The notes beneath the pieces are model-generated. The model saw only the letters and a list, made by a program, of their open reading frames with translations, did not search any database and was not told the DNA's origin. Positions 39,338-48,653 of a stretch of DNA of 64,000 nucleotides are shown in pieces (the first letter of the stretch is position 1; each line of letters opens with the position of its first letter). Source of the DNA: Clostridiales bacterium Firm_11 (lineage in GTDB: Bacteria > Bacillota > Clostridia > Christensenellales > Aristaeellaceae); contig LVAQ01000027.1 of assembly GCA_001604105.1 (NCBI GenBank), forward strand, positions 1-64,000, in the 5' to 3' direction. Made by a program: the position numbers and the translations under genes.

Positions 39338-42187
39338 TTACCCCTTCCCGCGCTCCTTGTCCCTTGCCAGCACAGGCTTGAGATACTGCCCGGTATAGCT
39401 CTGCGCGCACTGGGAAACCGTCTCGGGAGTGCCGGTGCTTACAACGAAGCCCCCGCCATCGCCGCCCTCAGGGCCAAGGTCGATCAGGTAATCCGCGTAC
39501 TTGATCACGTCCAGGTTATGTTCGATCACCAGTACGGAGTTGCCGCCCTCCACCAGCCGCTCCAGCACGGTCAGCAGCTTACCCACATCATCCACGTGCA
39601 GCCCGGTGGTGGGCTCGTCCAGCAGGTAGATAGTGCGGCCGGTCGCGCGGCGGCTAAGCTCGGTCGCCAGCTTGATGCGCTGCGCCTCGCCGCCGGAAAG
39701 CTGGGTGCTCGGCTGGCCGATTTTCAGATACCCGACGCCCACATCATAAAGGGTTTGCAGTTTATTGACGATGGGCTGATGCGCCTCAAAGAAGCCGAGC
39801 GCCTCTTCCACGGTCATCTCCAGCACATCATAAATGTTCTTCCCCTTGTAGCGTACCTCGAGCGTTTCACGGTTGTAGCGCATGCCCTTGCACACATCAC
39901 AGGGCACGTATACATCCGGCAGAAAGTGCATCTCAATTTTCAGCAGACCATCGCCGGAGCAGGCCTCGCATCGCCCGCCCTTGACGTTGAAGCTGAAGCG
40001 GCTTTCTTTATAGCCGCGTGTTTTCGCGTCCGGCGTCATGGCAAACAGCTTGCGGATGAGGTCAAACAGCCCGGTATAGGTGGCGGGGTTGCTGCGGGGT
40101 GTGCGCCCGATGGGGCTTTGGTCGATGGAGATGATCTTATCCAGATGCTCTGCGCCGTCAATTTCCTTGAACTTGCCCGCACGGGTTTTTGCGCGGTTGA
40201 GCACGCGCGCCAGATGGTTATACAGGATGCCGTTGACCAGGCTGGATTTGCCGGAACCGCTCACGCCTGTGACCGCGCACAGCACCCCCAGCGGGAAACG
40301 CACATCAATGTTTTGCAGATTGTGCTCGCTCGCGCCTTTGACGGTGAGCCACTCCTTGGGCTTCCGCCGTTTCCTGGGAACGGGGATGAACTTCTTGCCG
40401 GAAAGGTATTGACCCGTCAAGGAAGCGGGGTTGCTGATGATTTCCGCAAAGGTGCCCTGCGCCGTGATTGCGCCGCCGTGTACCCCCGCGCCGGGGCCGA
40501 CATCCACGATGTAATCCGCCTCACGCATGGTATCCTCGTCATGTTCTACCACAATGAGTGTGTTACCCAGATCGCGCAGGCGCTTGAGGGTGCCGATCAG
40601 TTTATGGTTATCCCGCTGATGCAGGCCGATGGACGGCTCATCCAAAATGTAGAGCACACCCATCAGGCTGGAGCCGATTTGCGTCGCCAGCCGGATGCGC
40701 TGCGCCTCCCCGCCGGAGAGTGTGCCCGCCGCGCGAGAGAGGGTGAGGTAACTAAGCCCAACGCTGTCCAAAAACGTAAGGCGACTGTCGATTTCTTTAA
40801 GCACCTGTGACGCGATGATTTTTTGCTTTTCTCCCAACGTGAGTTCTTTGAAGAAACCGCGGGTTTTCACGACGGAAAGATCGCACACTTCGCTGATGTT
40901 TTTGTCCCCGATGGTTACGGCCAGCACCTCGGGCCGCAGGCGGCGGCCACCGCACGCCGGGCAGGGCTCCGCGCTCATGTACTCTTCGTAAACAGCCTTC
41001 ATGCCATCGCTGCTGGTTTCGTGGTAGCGGCGCATCAGGGAGTTGATCACGCCTTCAAAGGTGGTGTTGAAGTGCCCCTGCCCGTTAGCGCCTTCGTAGT
41101 TGACGGTGACCTTTTCATCCCCCGTGCCGTACATGAGCATGGTGACTACCTTCTCAGGCAGATCGCGGAAAGGCGTATCCATACTGAACCCGTACTTTTT
41201 TGCCAGCGCGCGGAAGTAGGTGCTGGCGATGCTGTTGGGATCCGAGAAATTCCAGCCCGGCGCCTGCACCGCGCCCTGGTTAAGGCTCTTGCCCGGCTCC
41301 GGCACTACGTTTTCCATACGGATGCTCAGGATGGTGCCCAGGCCGCCGCACTCCGGGCAGGCGCCAAAGGGGCTGTTGAAGCTGAACATGCGCGGCGCCA
41401 GCTCTTCGATGGAAACGCCGCAATCCGGGCAGGCGTAGTTTTGCGAAAAGGGCATCGTGCCCTGATCGAACAGGTCAATCAGCACCAACCCTTCCGCGGC
41501 GCCGGCGGCCGTTTCCAAACTATCCGCAAGCCTGCGGCGGAAGTCGTCGCTGTCATGCACCACCAGACGGTCAATCACGATGCTTACATCATGCTTGAAT
41601 TTCTTGTCCAGCTTGGGCAGATCATCCAGCTCATACATCTCGCCGTCGATTTTGACGCGCACATAACCCTGGCGCTGCGCATCTTCCAGCATTTTCTGAT
41701 GCTCGCCTTTGCGCTGGCGCACCACAGGCGCCAGCACCTGTAACTTGGTGCCATCCGCCAGCAGCATGATCTGATCCACCATCTGGTCTATGGTCTGCTG
41801 CTTGATTTCCTTGCCGCATTTGTGGCAGTGGGGCACGCCCACGCGGGCATAGAGCAGGCGCAGATAGTCATAGACTTCGGTCACGGTGCCCACGGTGGAG
41901 CGCGGGTTGCGGCTGGTGGTTTTCTGATCGATGGAAATGGCGGGCGAAAGCCCTTCGATACTGTCAATATCCGGTTTGTCCATCTGGCCAAGGAACATGC
42001 GCGCGTAGGAAGAGAGACTCTCCACATAGCGGCGCTGGCCCTCGGCATAGATGGTATCAAAGGCAAGGCTGGTTTTCCCCGAGCCGCTAAGGCCTGTAAA
42101 TACAATCAGCTTATCACGGGGGATTTCGATGGTCACGTTCTTCAGGTTATGCTCGCGTGCGCCGCGAACGATTAGTTTATCATGCAA
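39338..42187 (-). CDS. uvrA: Excinuclease ABC subunit A
   Basis: UvrA is the damage-recognition ATPase of nucleotide excision repair and acts with UvrB on DNA. The 949-residue protein contains two ABC modules. The first Walker A is [17 protein letters not shown] and the second is [17 protein letters not shown], with signatures [12 protein letters not shown] and [12 protein letters not shown]. Zinc fingers are visible (CHKCG; CPDCG with [14 protein letters not shown] with CDVCKG). The start is a TTG at 42187 with AGGAGG 7 bases upstream. Two LexA-like palindromes lie about 60-85 bases upstream, which fits SOS control. uvrB and uvrC are not in the window. Confidence 0.97.
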   Translation of the reverse strand: MHDKLIVRGAREHNLKNVTIEIPRDKLIVFTGLSGSGKTSLAFDTIYAEGQRRYVESLSSYARMFLGQMDKPDIDSIEGLSPAISIDQKTTSRNPRSTVGTVTEVYDYLRLLYARVGVPHCHKCGKEIKQQTIDQMVDQIMLLADGTKLQVLAPVVRQRKGEHQKMLEDAQRQGYVRVKIDGEMYELDDLPKLDKKFKHDVSIVIDRLVVHDSDDFRRRLADSLETAAGAAEGLVLIDLFDQGTMPFSQNYACPDCGVSIEELAPRMFSFNSPFGACPECGGLGTILSIRMENVVPEPGKSLNQGAVQAPGWNFSDPNSIASTYFRALAKKYGFSMDTPFRDLPEKVVTMLMYGTGDEKVTVNYEGANGQGHFNTTFEGVINSLMRRYHETSSDGMKAVYEEYMSAEPCPACGGRRLRPEVLAVTIGDKNISEVCDLSVVKTRGFFKELTLGEKQKIIASQVLKEIDSRLTFLDSVGLSYLTLSRAAGTLSGGEAQRIRLATQIGSSLMGVLYILDEPSIGLHQRDNHKLIGTLKRLRDLGNTLIVVEHDEDTMREADYIVDVGPGAGVHGGAITAQGTFAEIISNPASLTGQYLSGKKFIPVPRKRRKPKEWLTVKGASEHNLQNIDVRFPLGVLCAVTGVSGSGKSSLVNGILYNHLARVLNRAKTRAGKFKEIDGAEHLDKIISIDQSPIGRTPRSNPATYTGLFDLIRKLFAMTPDAKTRGYKESRFSFNVKGGRCEACSGDGLLKIEMHFLPDVYVPCDVCKGMRYNRETLEVRYKGKNIYDVLEMTVEEALGFFEAHQPIVNKLQTLYDVGVGYLKIGQPSTQLSGGEAQRIKLATELSRRATGRTIYLLDEPTTGLHVDDVGKLLTVLERLVEGGNSVLVIEHNLDVIKYADYLIDLGPEGGDGGGFVVSTGTPETVSQCAQSYTGQYLKPVLARDKERGKG

Positions 42188-42246
42188 TGTCGTTCCTCCT
42201 AAACAAGTAGCGTTCCGCCTGCAAGATGGGAAGGTTGCGAATTTAA

Positions 42247-42273
42247 GAACAAGTGTCCGCGGAACATCAGTTC
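42247..42273 (-). promoter_or_regulatory. Tandem LexA-like boxes upstream of uvrA
   Basis: GAAC-N4-GTTC occurs at 42262-42273 (perfect half-sites), with a second GAAC-N4-GTCC site at 42247-42258, one mismatch from the Gram-positive LexA pattern (CGAAC-N4-GTTCG). They lie where the uvrA promoter is expected. The inner bases are not the full consensus, so the call is tentative. Confidence 0.5.
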
Positions 42274-42388
42274 TTCAAAAAAGGGTATAGCAGACCCTGC
42301 CGCTGCGCCGTCTCCCCCGTTTTACACCGCCTACGGCCGCGCCCGATCCTGCATGCGTTCAACGCAGACGGTGTCAGGGGGAGCACCA

Positions 42389-43504
42389 TCAAACCTTGAT
42401 CAGTTCATAATCCATGGTGCCCATGCCTAACTTTTGTGCATGCTCCAGCCCAACCCGCCAGTTGGTAGTCGGGTGCACATCGTGAAAATGATCGCCCGTA
42501 CGGTGTTTGCACTCCGCGAGCTTGGAACCCGGCAGGGGCTCCATTTTCAGCGCGGCCTCGGTGCAGGCGGTATCCAGCGCAACAGGGTCAAGGCTGGCAA
42601 ACATGCCTACATCCGCAATCACGGGCGTATCGTTCTCGTTATGGCAATCACAGTAAGGGGAAACATCCATCACCAGTTCGATGTGGAAATGGGGCTTGCC
42701 TTGGGTAACAGCCATGGCGTATTCGCTGATCTTGCAATTTAGCATGTCATTGCTGCCGCCCGCACCGCCAATGGCGCCCTGCTTGTAGCATGCGCCAACG
42801 CATCGCCCGCAGCCGGAGCATTTCTCCTGATCGATGACGGCTTTTTTGCCGCTGGGCTTCAGTACCATGGTGATGGCATCGCTGCCGCATTGCTTGATGC
42901 ACATGCCGCAACCGATGCAGCTTTCCTCATCTACAACAGGCTTGCCATCGCAGTGCATCTCGCGCTTGCCTGCTGTGGAGCCAAACCCCATGCCCAGGTT
43001 CTTGAGCGCGCCGCCGATGCCCGTGCCTTCATGGCATTTGAAATGCGTCAGGCTCACAATGACTTCCGCATCAACCGCCGCGCGGCCGATGAGCGCATGA
43101 TCACAATACGTGCCATTGACGGGTACGCTCACAAAATCTGTGCCGAGCAGACCATCGGCGATGATCACATGGCAACCCGTCTGCAATGGAGAAAAGCCAT
43201 TCATATACGCTGCGTCGATATGATCCAGCGCGTTGCGGCGCATGCCCGGATACAGCGTGTTGCAATCCGTCAGAAAAGGACGGGCGCCCGCTTCCTTCAG
43301 CGCGTCTACCACGGTGCGCGCGTAGTTTGCGCGCAGGAAAGCCAGATTGCCCGGTTCTCCGAAATGGATTTTAATCGCCGTAAACTTACCTTCCAGCGGC
43401 AAGTCCATCATGCCCGCCTTCTTGATCAGGCGCTTCAGTTTATCCAGCAAGCTATGGCTTGCATCAGTGCGAAAATCGGAGTAATAAACCTTTGCCTTCT
43501 CCAT
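42389..43504 (-). CDS. DUF362 protein with two 4Fe-4S clusters
   Basis: A 371-residue protein with an N-terminal DUF362 domain (KVYYSDFRTDASHSLLDKLK, then LTDCNTLYPGMRRNALDH and LTHFKCHEGTGIGGALKN) and a bacterial-ferredoxin module with two C-x2-C-x2-C-x3-C sets (CIGCGMCIKQC and CSGCGRCVGAC). Members are common in anaerobic Clostridia and are presumed to be electron-transfer or iron-sulfur proteins, but the reaction is unknown. The ATG at 43504 follows AAGGAGG; the frame is open 39 codons further upstream without support. It lies alone between uvrA and udk. The 42188-42388 gap beyond its stop includes long GC-rich complementary tracts (CTCCCCC and GGGGGAG) that may form its 3' hairpin. Confidence 0.88.
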   Translation of the reverse strand: MEKAKVYYSDFRTDASHSLLDKLKRLIKKAGMMDLPLEGKFTAIKIHFGEPGNLAFLRANYARTVVDALKEAGARPFLTDCNTLYPGMRRNALDHIDAAYMNGFSPLQTGCHVIIADGLLGTDFVSVPVNGTYCDHALIGRAAVDAEVIVSLTHFKCHEGTGIGGALKNLGMGFGSTAGKREMHCDGKPVVDEESCIGCGMCIKQCGSDAITMVLKPSGKKAVIDQEKCSGCGRCVGACYKQGAIGGAGGSNDMLNCKISEYAMAVTQGKPHFHIELVMDVSPYCDCHNENDTPVIADVGMFASLDPVALDTACTEAALKMEPLPGSKLAECKHRTGDHFHDVHPTTNWRVGLEHAQKLGMGTMDYELIKV

Positions 43505-43701
43505 GAGGGTACCTCCTTGCGTAGTCCGTAACGAGTATATCACAGTTTCCCGCTGTCGCAAATGCCTAAAAGGGGAAAATTTGTTCCCGTTAAAAAATTG
43601 CGATGTGACGTGAAAAACCACAACCCTATATGGGCTGTGGTGAAGGGAATGCGCATTGATTTGCCGCGGGTAGTCCTGCGAAAATTTAGGGTATCCTTGG
43701 G

Positions 43702-44325
43702 TTATTCGGTTACGCGATCGCTCAGTTCATCACGCACATACCCGGCCAAAATATCCACAATGCGTGCGTTTCTGCCGCCGTGCGCCACAATCACATCCGC
43801 AAGGTTGATGTAATTGCGGATGTATTTGTCATACATCGGCTTGACGGTGGTCAGGTATTGCAGGGAGATGTTGTCGATTTCTCGCCCGCGTTCGTTGATA
43901 TCGCGCGAAATTCGCCGCAACAGGCAGATGTCCGGCTCCACGCTCATATAGAGCTTCAGGAACATCAGCTCGCACAGCGGTTCGTCGTAAAACACGTGGA
44001 TGCCCTCGATGATCAGCACCTGCGCGGGATAGATCAACACATCGTCCTGATCCGCACGGCGATGCTCGTTGTAATCATACGCCTTGCGCGTAATGGGCTT
44101 GCCTGCCAGCAGCGTTTTGATATCGCGCAAAAACAGGTCGTGGTCAAAAATACCCGGTTCGTCATAATTGAGCAGCGCGCGCTCCTGAAAGCCCAAATGA
44201 CCGTGATCCCGGTAATAGCTATCATGATTGATGATGATGCATCCATCGCCGATGGCCTTGCACAGTTCAGCGGCAAGCGTGCTTTTTCCACTGCCGCTTG
44301 CGCCGCATATCCCTATGACGAGCAT
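43702..44325 (-). CDS. udk: Uridine kinase
   Basis: Udk phosphorylates uridine and cytidine with ATP or GTP in the salvage pathway. The 207-residue protein has the P-loop IGICGASGSGKSTLA, the DSYYRD substrate motif, YDEPGIFD, the IEGIHVF Walker-B-like strand and the LRRISRDINERGR lid. It complements the de novo genes at 5.8-19.5 kb but is remote from them and on the opposite strand. Expression is from a near-consensus promoter at 44359-44387. An imperfect CCACA/TGTGG hairpin at 43617-43640 lies past the gene end and may stop transcription. Confidence 0.95.
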   Translation of the reverse strand: MLVIGICGASGSGKSTLAAELCKAIGDGCIIINHDSYYRDHGHLGFQERALLNYDEPGIFDHDLFLRDIKTLLAGKPITRKAYDYNEHRRADQDDVLIYPAQVLIIEGIHVFYDEPLCELMFLKLYMSVEPDICLLRRISRDINERGREIDNISLQYLTTVKPMYDKYIRNYINLADVIVAHGGRNARIVDILAGYVRDELSDRVTE

Positions 44326-44358
44326 GTTTTCGACCCCTCATTCTTTTATCAAAACTTA

Positions 44359-44387
44359 AGCATACGCCTACGGAATAGGGATGTCAA
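44359..44387 (-). promoter_or_regulatory. Promoter of udk
   Basis: On the minus strand TTGACA (44382-44387) is followed after 17 bases by TATGCT (44359-44364), about 35 bases before the udk start. Confidence 0.75.
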
Positions 44388-44451
44388 TATACGGGATGGG
44401 AGAATGGCAAGCTGGATGCACGCGTTGGAAAGAGAAATCCTGCCCTTTACG

Positions 44452-46302
44452 TTACTGAATGCGTTCCTGGGTTAAAAACCGCTCCATCACATAGCCCTCA
44501 ATGGCATCGGTTTTGACGCGCACCCAATCTTCCTGCGGGCATTCTTCCAGTACGATGAGTTGCTGGTTTTTATACAGGCGCATCAGTACTTCGGCGGCGA
44601 TATCCGGCGCCGCGCGCAGGTTGAGGGATGAATCATCATCGATGCCGGAAACGGTTGCATACCATGCGCCGGGCGGTAGGGGCTCGGTTACGGGCATGAG
44701 CGTTGGGCGGGGGGTAGGGGTGGGTACGGGGCCTGCCGTTTGCGTAAGCGGCGGGGCAACGGTGGCCAGCGCCTGCGGTTGCACATCGTAGCGCATCAGC
44801 GTCATGCCCGGGTAATAGAAGGCCAGGATATCCGTATAGGACATGCTGTACTTGCCCGCCATGATCTCCGCGCCGCGCTGGCTCATGCCTACGCCATGCC
44901 CAAAGCGTCGGGCTTCGACGGTAAAGCTGTCCGCCTGTTCGGTCACGGTGATCATTTCATTATCATAACTATTGATACCCAGGGAAAGCAGTTTCTCCGC
45001 CTCCGGGAAGATGGGGATGCTGAGCGTCACTGGTTCTTCCTGTGCGATAAAAGCCCCATAAACCGGCGTGGGTGTGGGCGTGGGTATGGGGGTCGGCGCG
45101 GGGGATTCGGCCGCCTCCGTGGGGGCGGCAGTCTCGGTTGCCTGCGGTGTGCTGGTCACCTCAGGGGTAAACAGGCTTACCTCCGCATCATCCGCCATGT
45201 CCACAGGCGCTGGTTGCGCGGGCGCGTCCGTGCGGGTGCGCGCCGAATAGGCAAAGGTGATGTGCAGCATCGTATAAAGACGGGATGGCGCTGAAAAGCG
45301 CGGCGTATCTACAGTCACAGAGGTTACCTGATCCACGCGCAGGCTTTCGGGCGCTGGGTCATACCCTGCGGCCGCAAGCGTATCCTGTAGCTGTGTGCTC
45401 AGCAGCAGGCGCAGCGCATAGGGCGCTTCGGCTACATCCGTCGTTTGCTTGGGGATGGTTACACGCTGTACCTTGCTCTGCGTGTTTTCCAGATCATAAG
45501 GGTCATCCCGCATATCCAGATAGCCATAATCCGCCTTGGTGCCCCACACATGCTCGGCCAGCTCGGTTTGTCCGCCGTTGCTGGCGCTGTAATAGCATAC
45601 GGCAAGCTTGCCCTTGTAAAAGCCGCAAACACCGCTGGTTTGTTCAATCGCGTTGGCGGCGTTGACATATTCTTCACGGCGCCCCTTATATACCTGATCG
45701 TTGGTGGTATCCACCAGATCATACTCGCGGCCGGCATTTGCCTGCGCTTTGCTGACCGCGTAGGTGCGCGCGGCCACCGCTTGCGCCTTGAGTGCCTCCA
45801 GCGGCCAGCTTTCGCTCATTTCATAGGGCACCACGCCGTGCAGATAATCCTCCACGCCGATGGTCAGAATCAGCCGGATTCGGCCTTCGATTACGGTCAG
45901 CCGCAAATCACCTTCATAAAGGGCTGGATTGTTGGCAAAACGCAGGCAGTTGACCAAGCCGTCCGTTACGGGATGCCGCCGCAGGGTGAAATCGGTACCG
46001 GCGTCCACGCGCATATCGGCATAATACAGATACATACGCCCTTCGTTGAGCAGGATGGCAAGGTCGCTTCCGCGCCCGAACATCAAACGCGCGCCGTCCA
46101 GCTCCGCGCTATAGGAGCCGTGCAGCGTCACATCCAGCCGATCGGTGATGTTCAGCCGACTCAGCAATACGCGCAGCGCCTGCGGCTCTGTTTCCTGTAC
46201 GGCGGGAATTTGTTGGAGATCTTCCGCGCTTGCATGTTGCATGGGGAGCAAAGCAAATAGCATCAGGCAGATCAGGATGTTTCGCAGCAGCGTTTTTTTC
46301 AT
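44452..46302 (-). CDS. SpoIID/LytB-domain exported protein with SH3 tail
   Basis: A 616-residue exported protein. Signal peptide: MKKTLLRNILICLMLFALLP, with a cut near HASA-ED. Residues 130-300 hold the SpoIID/LytB domain (VEDYLHGVVPYEMSESWPLE, LKAQAVAARTYAVSKA, SNGGQTELAEHVWG). A Pro/Thr-rich linker at 390-420 (PTPIPTPTPTP) separates it from the RFGHGVGMSQRGAE signature near residue 480, so the domain is split by an insertion. A second Pro/Thr linker leads to an SH3-like domain (residues 545-612). SpoIID is a lytic transglycosylase acting on denuded glycan during engulfment. This protein's linkers and SH3 domain suggest a general envelope or spore-cortex role. It has a TTGCAT-17-TACCAT promoter at 46386-46414. 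Confidence 0.88.
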   Translation of the reverse strand: MKKTLLRNILICLMLFALLPMQHASAEDLQQIPAVQETEPQALRVLLSRLNITDRLDVTLHGSYSAELDGARLMFGRGSDLAILLNEGRMYLYYADMRVDAGTDFTLRRHPVTDGLVNCLRFANNPALYEGDLRLTVIEGRIRLILTIGVEDYLHGVVPYEMSESWPLEALKAQAVAARTYAVSKAQANAGREYDLVDTTNDQVYKGRREEYVNAANAIEQTSGVCGFYKGKLAVCYYSASNGGQTELAEHVWGTKADYGYLDMRDDPYDLENTQSKVQRVTIPKQTTDVAEAPYALRLLLSTQLQDTLAAAGYDPAPESLRVDQVTSVTVDTPRFSAPSRLYTMLHITFAYSARTRTDAPAQPAPVDMADDAEVSLFTPEVTSTPQATETAAPTEAAESPAPTPIPTPTPTPVYGAFIAQEEPVTLSIPIFPEAEKLLSLGINSYDNEMITVTEQADSFTVEARRFGHGVGMSQRGAEIMAGKYSMSYTDILAFYYPGMTLMRYDVQPQALATVAPPLTQTAGPVPTPTPRPTLMPVTEPLPPGAWYATVSGIDDDSSLNLRAAPDIAAEVLMRLYKNQQLIVLEECPQEDWVRVKTDAIEGYVMERFLTQERIQ

Positions 46303-46385
46303 CGATTGTCCTCCTTGTAAGAGGCGGTGTCACAAGCCTGTGCGGCATTGCGCATGCGATTCCGGCACGGTAGTCATTACCCCTT

Positions 46386-46414
46386 ATGGTATCATGGGCG
46401 GCGGCTGGATGCAA
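46386..46414 (-). promoter_or_regulatory. Probable promoter of the SpoIID-domain gene
   Basis: TTGCAT (46409-46414), 17 bases, TACCAT (46386-46391) on the minus strand. The rest of the 46303-46605 gap holds only a small CCACC/GGTGG hairpin near 46466-46481 and no gene I can support. Confidence 0.5.
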
Positions 46415-46605
46415 CCCCGCATCGGCACACAGCCATGCGCGTTACCATGCGTGAGGCCAGCTTTGCCAGCCACCGCGCTGGGTGGCGCCATGTTCGTTTG
46501 CATGGATTGTTACGCACGTTACGGGTTCACCTGCGCGGATGGGAAGTCCGAAGGCTTTGGTTTTCGCAGACGTAGGGCATCTATCGCCGGAGAATCCGAA
46601 TCGGC

Positions 46606-47265
46606 TCAATCATAACGGATTTCGCCCGCCAAACGTGTCAGCGCCGCGGTATCCAGTACGCGATACCCCTTGCCGCTGTGGCAGAGCCACCCCGCGTCCA
46701 CAAAGGAGCGCAAGATACGTAAAACATGGCGATAGCTGGTGCCCAGCAGCTCGCTCAGGCGCGTGAGGTTGATAGCCTCCTGCCGATTGTGATGCAGGTA
46801 AAGCATGAACGCCGCCAGCCTGGCCGCCACGGGATAGAGCCTGTCCTGCGCGGCGATACGGTTGCTGCGTTCCAGCTTGTTTGCCACAACTTGTCCCAGA
46901 TAGCGCAGGAGTGCCGCGTCGGAAAAGGCTTTTTGGCGCACAGCGGGCGTGAGGGGGATTGCCAGCAGTACGCCCGCGGTTATCGCCTTGACGGCACTGG
47001 CGTGTACGGGATAAGCCATCAGCAGTTCCAGCTCACCGATGGTTTGCACACCGCTGAATTCACGCAGGAGCAAAGCGCGTCCGTTTTCCATCACGTTGTG
47101 TACGGTGGCAAGCCCTTCAACCATAAAGCACAGGCGTGTAAGCGGCTCACCGACACCCGCCAAAACTTCGCCAGCATGAAAGCGAACTGCTTGCAGCGGG
47201 TAGTCTTCCAGCGGCGGCAGGTTTGCGGCATACCGTCGCCAAAGTAAGGCGGTGTTTGCGTCCAA
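46606..47265 (-). CDS. Crp/Fnr family regulator (YeiL-like)
   Basis: A 219-residue regulator with an N-terminal cyclic-nucleotide-binding-type beta roll (FHAGEVLAGVGEPLTRLCFMVEG, then LLLREFSGVQTIGELELLM) and a C-terminal winged helix (INLTRLSELLGTSYRHVLRILRSFVDAG, with SYRHVLR as recognition helix). The arginine/serine set that binds cAMP in CRP is not evident. Nor is an FNR cysteine cluster, so the signal is unknown. The TTG start at 47265 has AAGGAGG 8 bases upstream. It is divergent from two small DMT transporter genes, and a perfect palindrome lies between them, suggesting it controls those genes. Confidence 0.85.
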   Translation of the reverse strand: MDANTALLWRRYAANLPPLEDYPLQAVRFHAGEVLAGVGEPLTRLCFMVEGLATVHNVMENGRALLLREFSGVQTIGELELLMAYPVHASAVKAITAGVLLAIPLTPAVRQKAFSDAALLRYLGQVVANKLERSNRIAAQDRLYPVAARLAAFMLYLHHNRQEAINLTRLSELLGTSYRHVLRILRSFVDAGWLCHSGKGYRVLDTAALTRLAGEIRYD

Positions 47266-47292
47266 GGTGTTTTCCTCCTTTTGTCATTAGGG

Positions 47293-47304
47293 TGACATAT
47301 GTCA
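47293..47304. promoter_or_regulatory. Palindromic operator TGACATATGTCA
   Basis: A perfect 12-base palindrome lies in the 90-base region between the Crp/Fnr gene and the DMT pair, overlapping where the DMT promoter's -35 is expected (TATGCT at 47328-47333 as possible -10). It is the best candidate site for the adjacent Crp/Fnr-type dimer. Confidence 0.6.
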
Positions 47305-47355
47305 TAGTCATTCAAGGCAAAACCTGTTATGCTCACAGAGGAACGGGGGGATTGG

Positions 47356-47778
47356 ATGCTTGCCTTTTTGGCTGTTTTGGGCGGCGCGCTCATCAGCATC
47401 ACGGTGGTTCAAAATGGGAACCTGGCGCTGTATCTGGGGAATATTCGCGGTACGGTGCTGGTGCATGGGGTCGGACTTTTAACCATTGTGCTGGTTTTAC
47501 TGCTCAGCCGCACGCGCTTCCAGTGGAATCGAAAGACGCCGTGGTACGGGTATCTGGGCGGTGTGCTTGGGGTGCTTACGGTGCTTGGCAGCAACGCAAG
47601 CTTTGCGGCGCTGGGGGTATCGGTATCGCTGGCATTGATGCTGCTGGGGCAAGCCCTCATGGGGGTTGCGGTGGATCAGTTTGGGCTGTTCGGCGCGCAG
47701 AAGCGGCCGTTCCAGCCCGCCCACCTGATCAGCTTCGGGTTGCTGTTCGGCGGTATCCTGGTGATGCTGCTATCATAA
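47356..47778 (+). CDS. DMT transporter, DUF606 (YdcZ-type), first half
   Basis: A 140-residue membrane protein with about four to five hydrophobic segments (MLAFLAVLGGALISITVVQNG; HGVGLLTIVLVLLLSRT; GYLGGVLGVLTVLGSNASFA; SFGLLFGGILVML). It matches the DUF606 branch of the drug/metabolite transporter superfamily, whose members are half-size and often occur in tandem. I choose the ATG at 47356 after a GGGGGGA ribosome site rather than the in-frame ATG at 47329, which would overlap the promoter. It is followed after 12 bases by a second DUF606 gene, so the functional unit is probably a heterodimer. Substrate unknown. Confidence 0.85.
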   Translation: MLAFLAVLGGALISITVVQNGNLALYLGNIRGTVLVHGVGLLTIVLVLLLSRTRFQWNRKTPWYGYLGGVLGVLTVLGSNASFAALGVSVSLALMLLGQALMGVAVDQFGLFGAQKRPFQPAHLISFGLLFGGILVMLLS

Positions 47779-47790
47779 GGAGGATGACGC

Positions 47791-48255
47791 ATGATGCTTT
47801 TCATCGCTGCGCTGGTCGGCGCCAACACGGTGCTTTGCCGCTATATGAACGCCATCTATGCCCGCCACAATGGGCTGCCGATGAGTACATTGGCAAACTA
47901 TGTGACAGGGTTGTGTACGGCGCTGCTGGCGCTGCTGATCATGGGGGATCCATCGGCGGTGCAGCCGGTAGGCGCGCTCACCTTCCGCACTGTTACGATG
48001 TTTCTGGGGGGCGCGGTAGGGGTAGGGCTGGTGCAGATATTGGTGTATATCACGCCGCGGCTTCCGGCGTTTCTTTCGACGATTCTGGTGTTCATCAGCC
48101 AGCTTGGAACCGGGCTTTTGTTCGATTTTTGGCTGACGGGGGCGTTCAGTCCCGGGAAGATCGCGGGAGGGGTTTTGGTTATGCTGGGACTATGGCATTA
48201 CGCCTGGGTCTGGAAGCGGGCGCAGGAGGATTCGCCCGTTGATCGCAAGGCGTGA
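47791..48255 (+). CDS. DMT transporter, DUF606 (YdcZ-type), second half
   Basis: A 154-residue membrane protein paired with the preceding gene. Hydrophobic segments include MLFIAALVGANTVLCRYMN, ANYVTGLCTALLALLIMG and MFLGGAVGVGLVQILVYITP, with a cytoplasmic charged C-terminus (KRAQEDSPVDRKA). The GANTVLCRYMNAIYA start is a DUF606 hallmark also seen in truncated form in its partner. The ATG at 47791 has AAGGAGG upstream. The pair next to a YeiL-like Crp/Fnr regulator is an arrangement seen in other Firmicutes. No substrate can be read from the sequence. Confidence 0.85.
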   Translation: MMLFIAALVGANTVLCRYMNAIYARHNGLPMSTLANYVTGLCTALLALLIMGDPSAVQPVGALTFRTVTMFLGGAVGVGLVQILVYITPRLPAFLSTILVFISQLGTGLLFDFWLTGAFSPGKIAGGVLVMLGLWHYAWVWKRAQEDSPVDRKA

Positions 48256-48556
48256 ACGCGTACAGGCGCATCAGGGTGATGCAGCAGGATGGTTACCACG
48301 CGTTAGCAAATGCATAGATCAATACCGCGTTGCATAACCCTGCAAGGAGTTAAGCGGCGCGCTTCTACGGTCAAAGTGTAGCACATTCCCGTGTGCTTGC
48401 AAAGTTGGAAGAAGCGGCTTTGCGGGGAACCGCGTGCATTTGCGGCTTGCGAGCGGGTTCACAGGGGGTTGGTGCTTTTCGGATGGATTCAGTGGGTCTG
48501 TTACTGGCTCAATAGATAAACGATGCTCGCTCACGTTATGTTTTGTGTTTTGAAGG
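48256..48556. other. Gap between DMT pair and phosphonate operon
   Basis: About 300 bases with no gene, terminator or repeat I can support. Short frames here lack ribosome sites and resemble no family. The functional elements of this gap are the inverted repeat and promoter listed at 48557-48621. Confidence 0.5.
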
Positions 48557-48621
48557 AAAATCTACAAAGCTACAACAGGAGTAGATTTTGCTTTGATTTT
48601 TACGCCGTTTCATAGTATGAT
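48557..48621 (+). promoter_or_regulatory. Promoter of phosphonate operon with upstream inverted repeat
   Basis: TTGATT (48593-48598), a 17-base spacer and TATGAT (48616-48621) form the promoter, 33 bases before the ppd ATG. Directly upstream is a 9-base inverted repeat AAAATCTAC (48557-48565) / GTAGATTTT (48581-48589), ending 3 bases before the -35. That placement suits an activator or repressor dimer. No regulator gene for it is adjacent. Confidence 0.6.
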
Positions 48622-48653
48622 AGCAAGGAACGCAAGTTGTAACGAGGTGCAAT

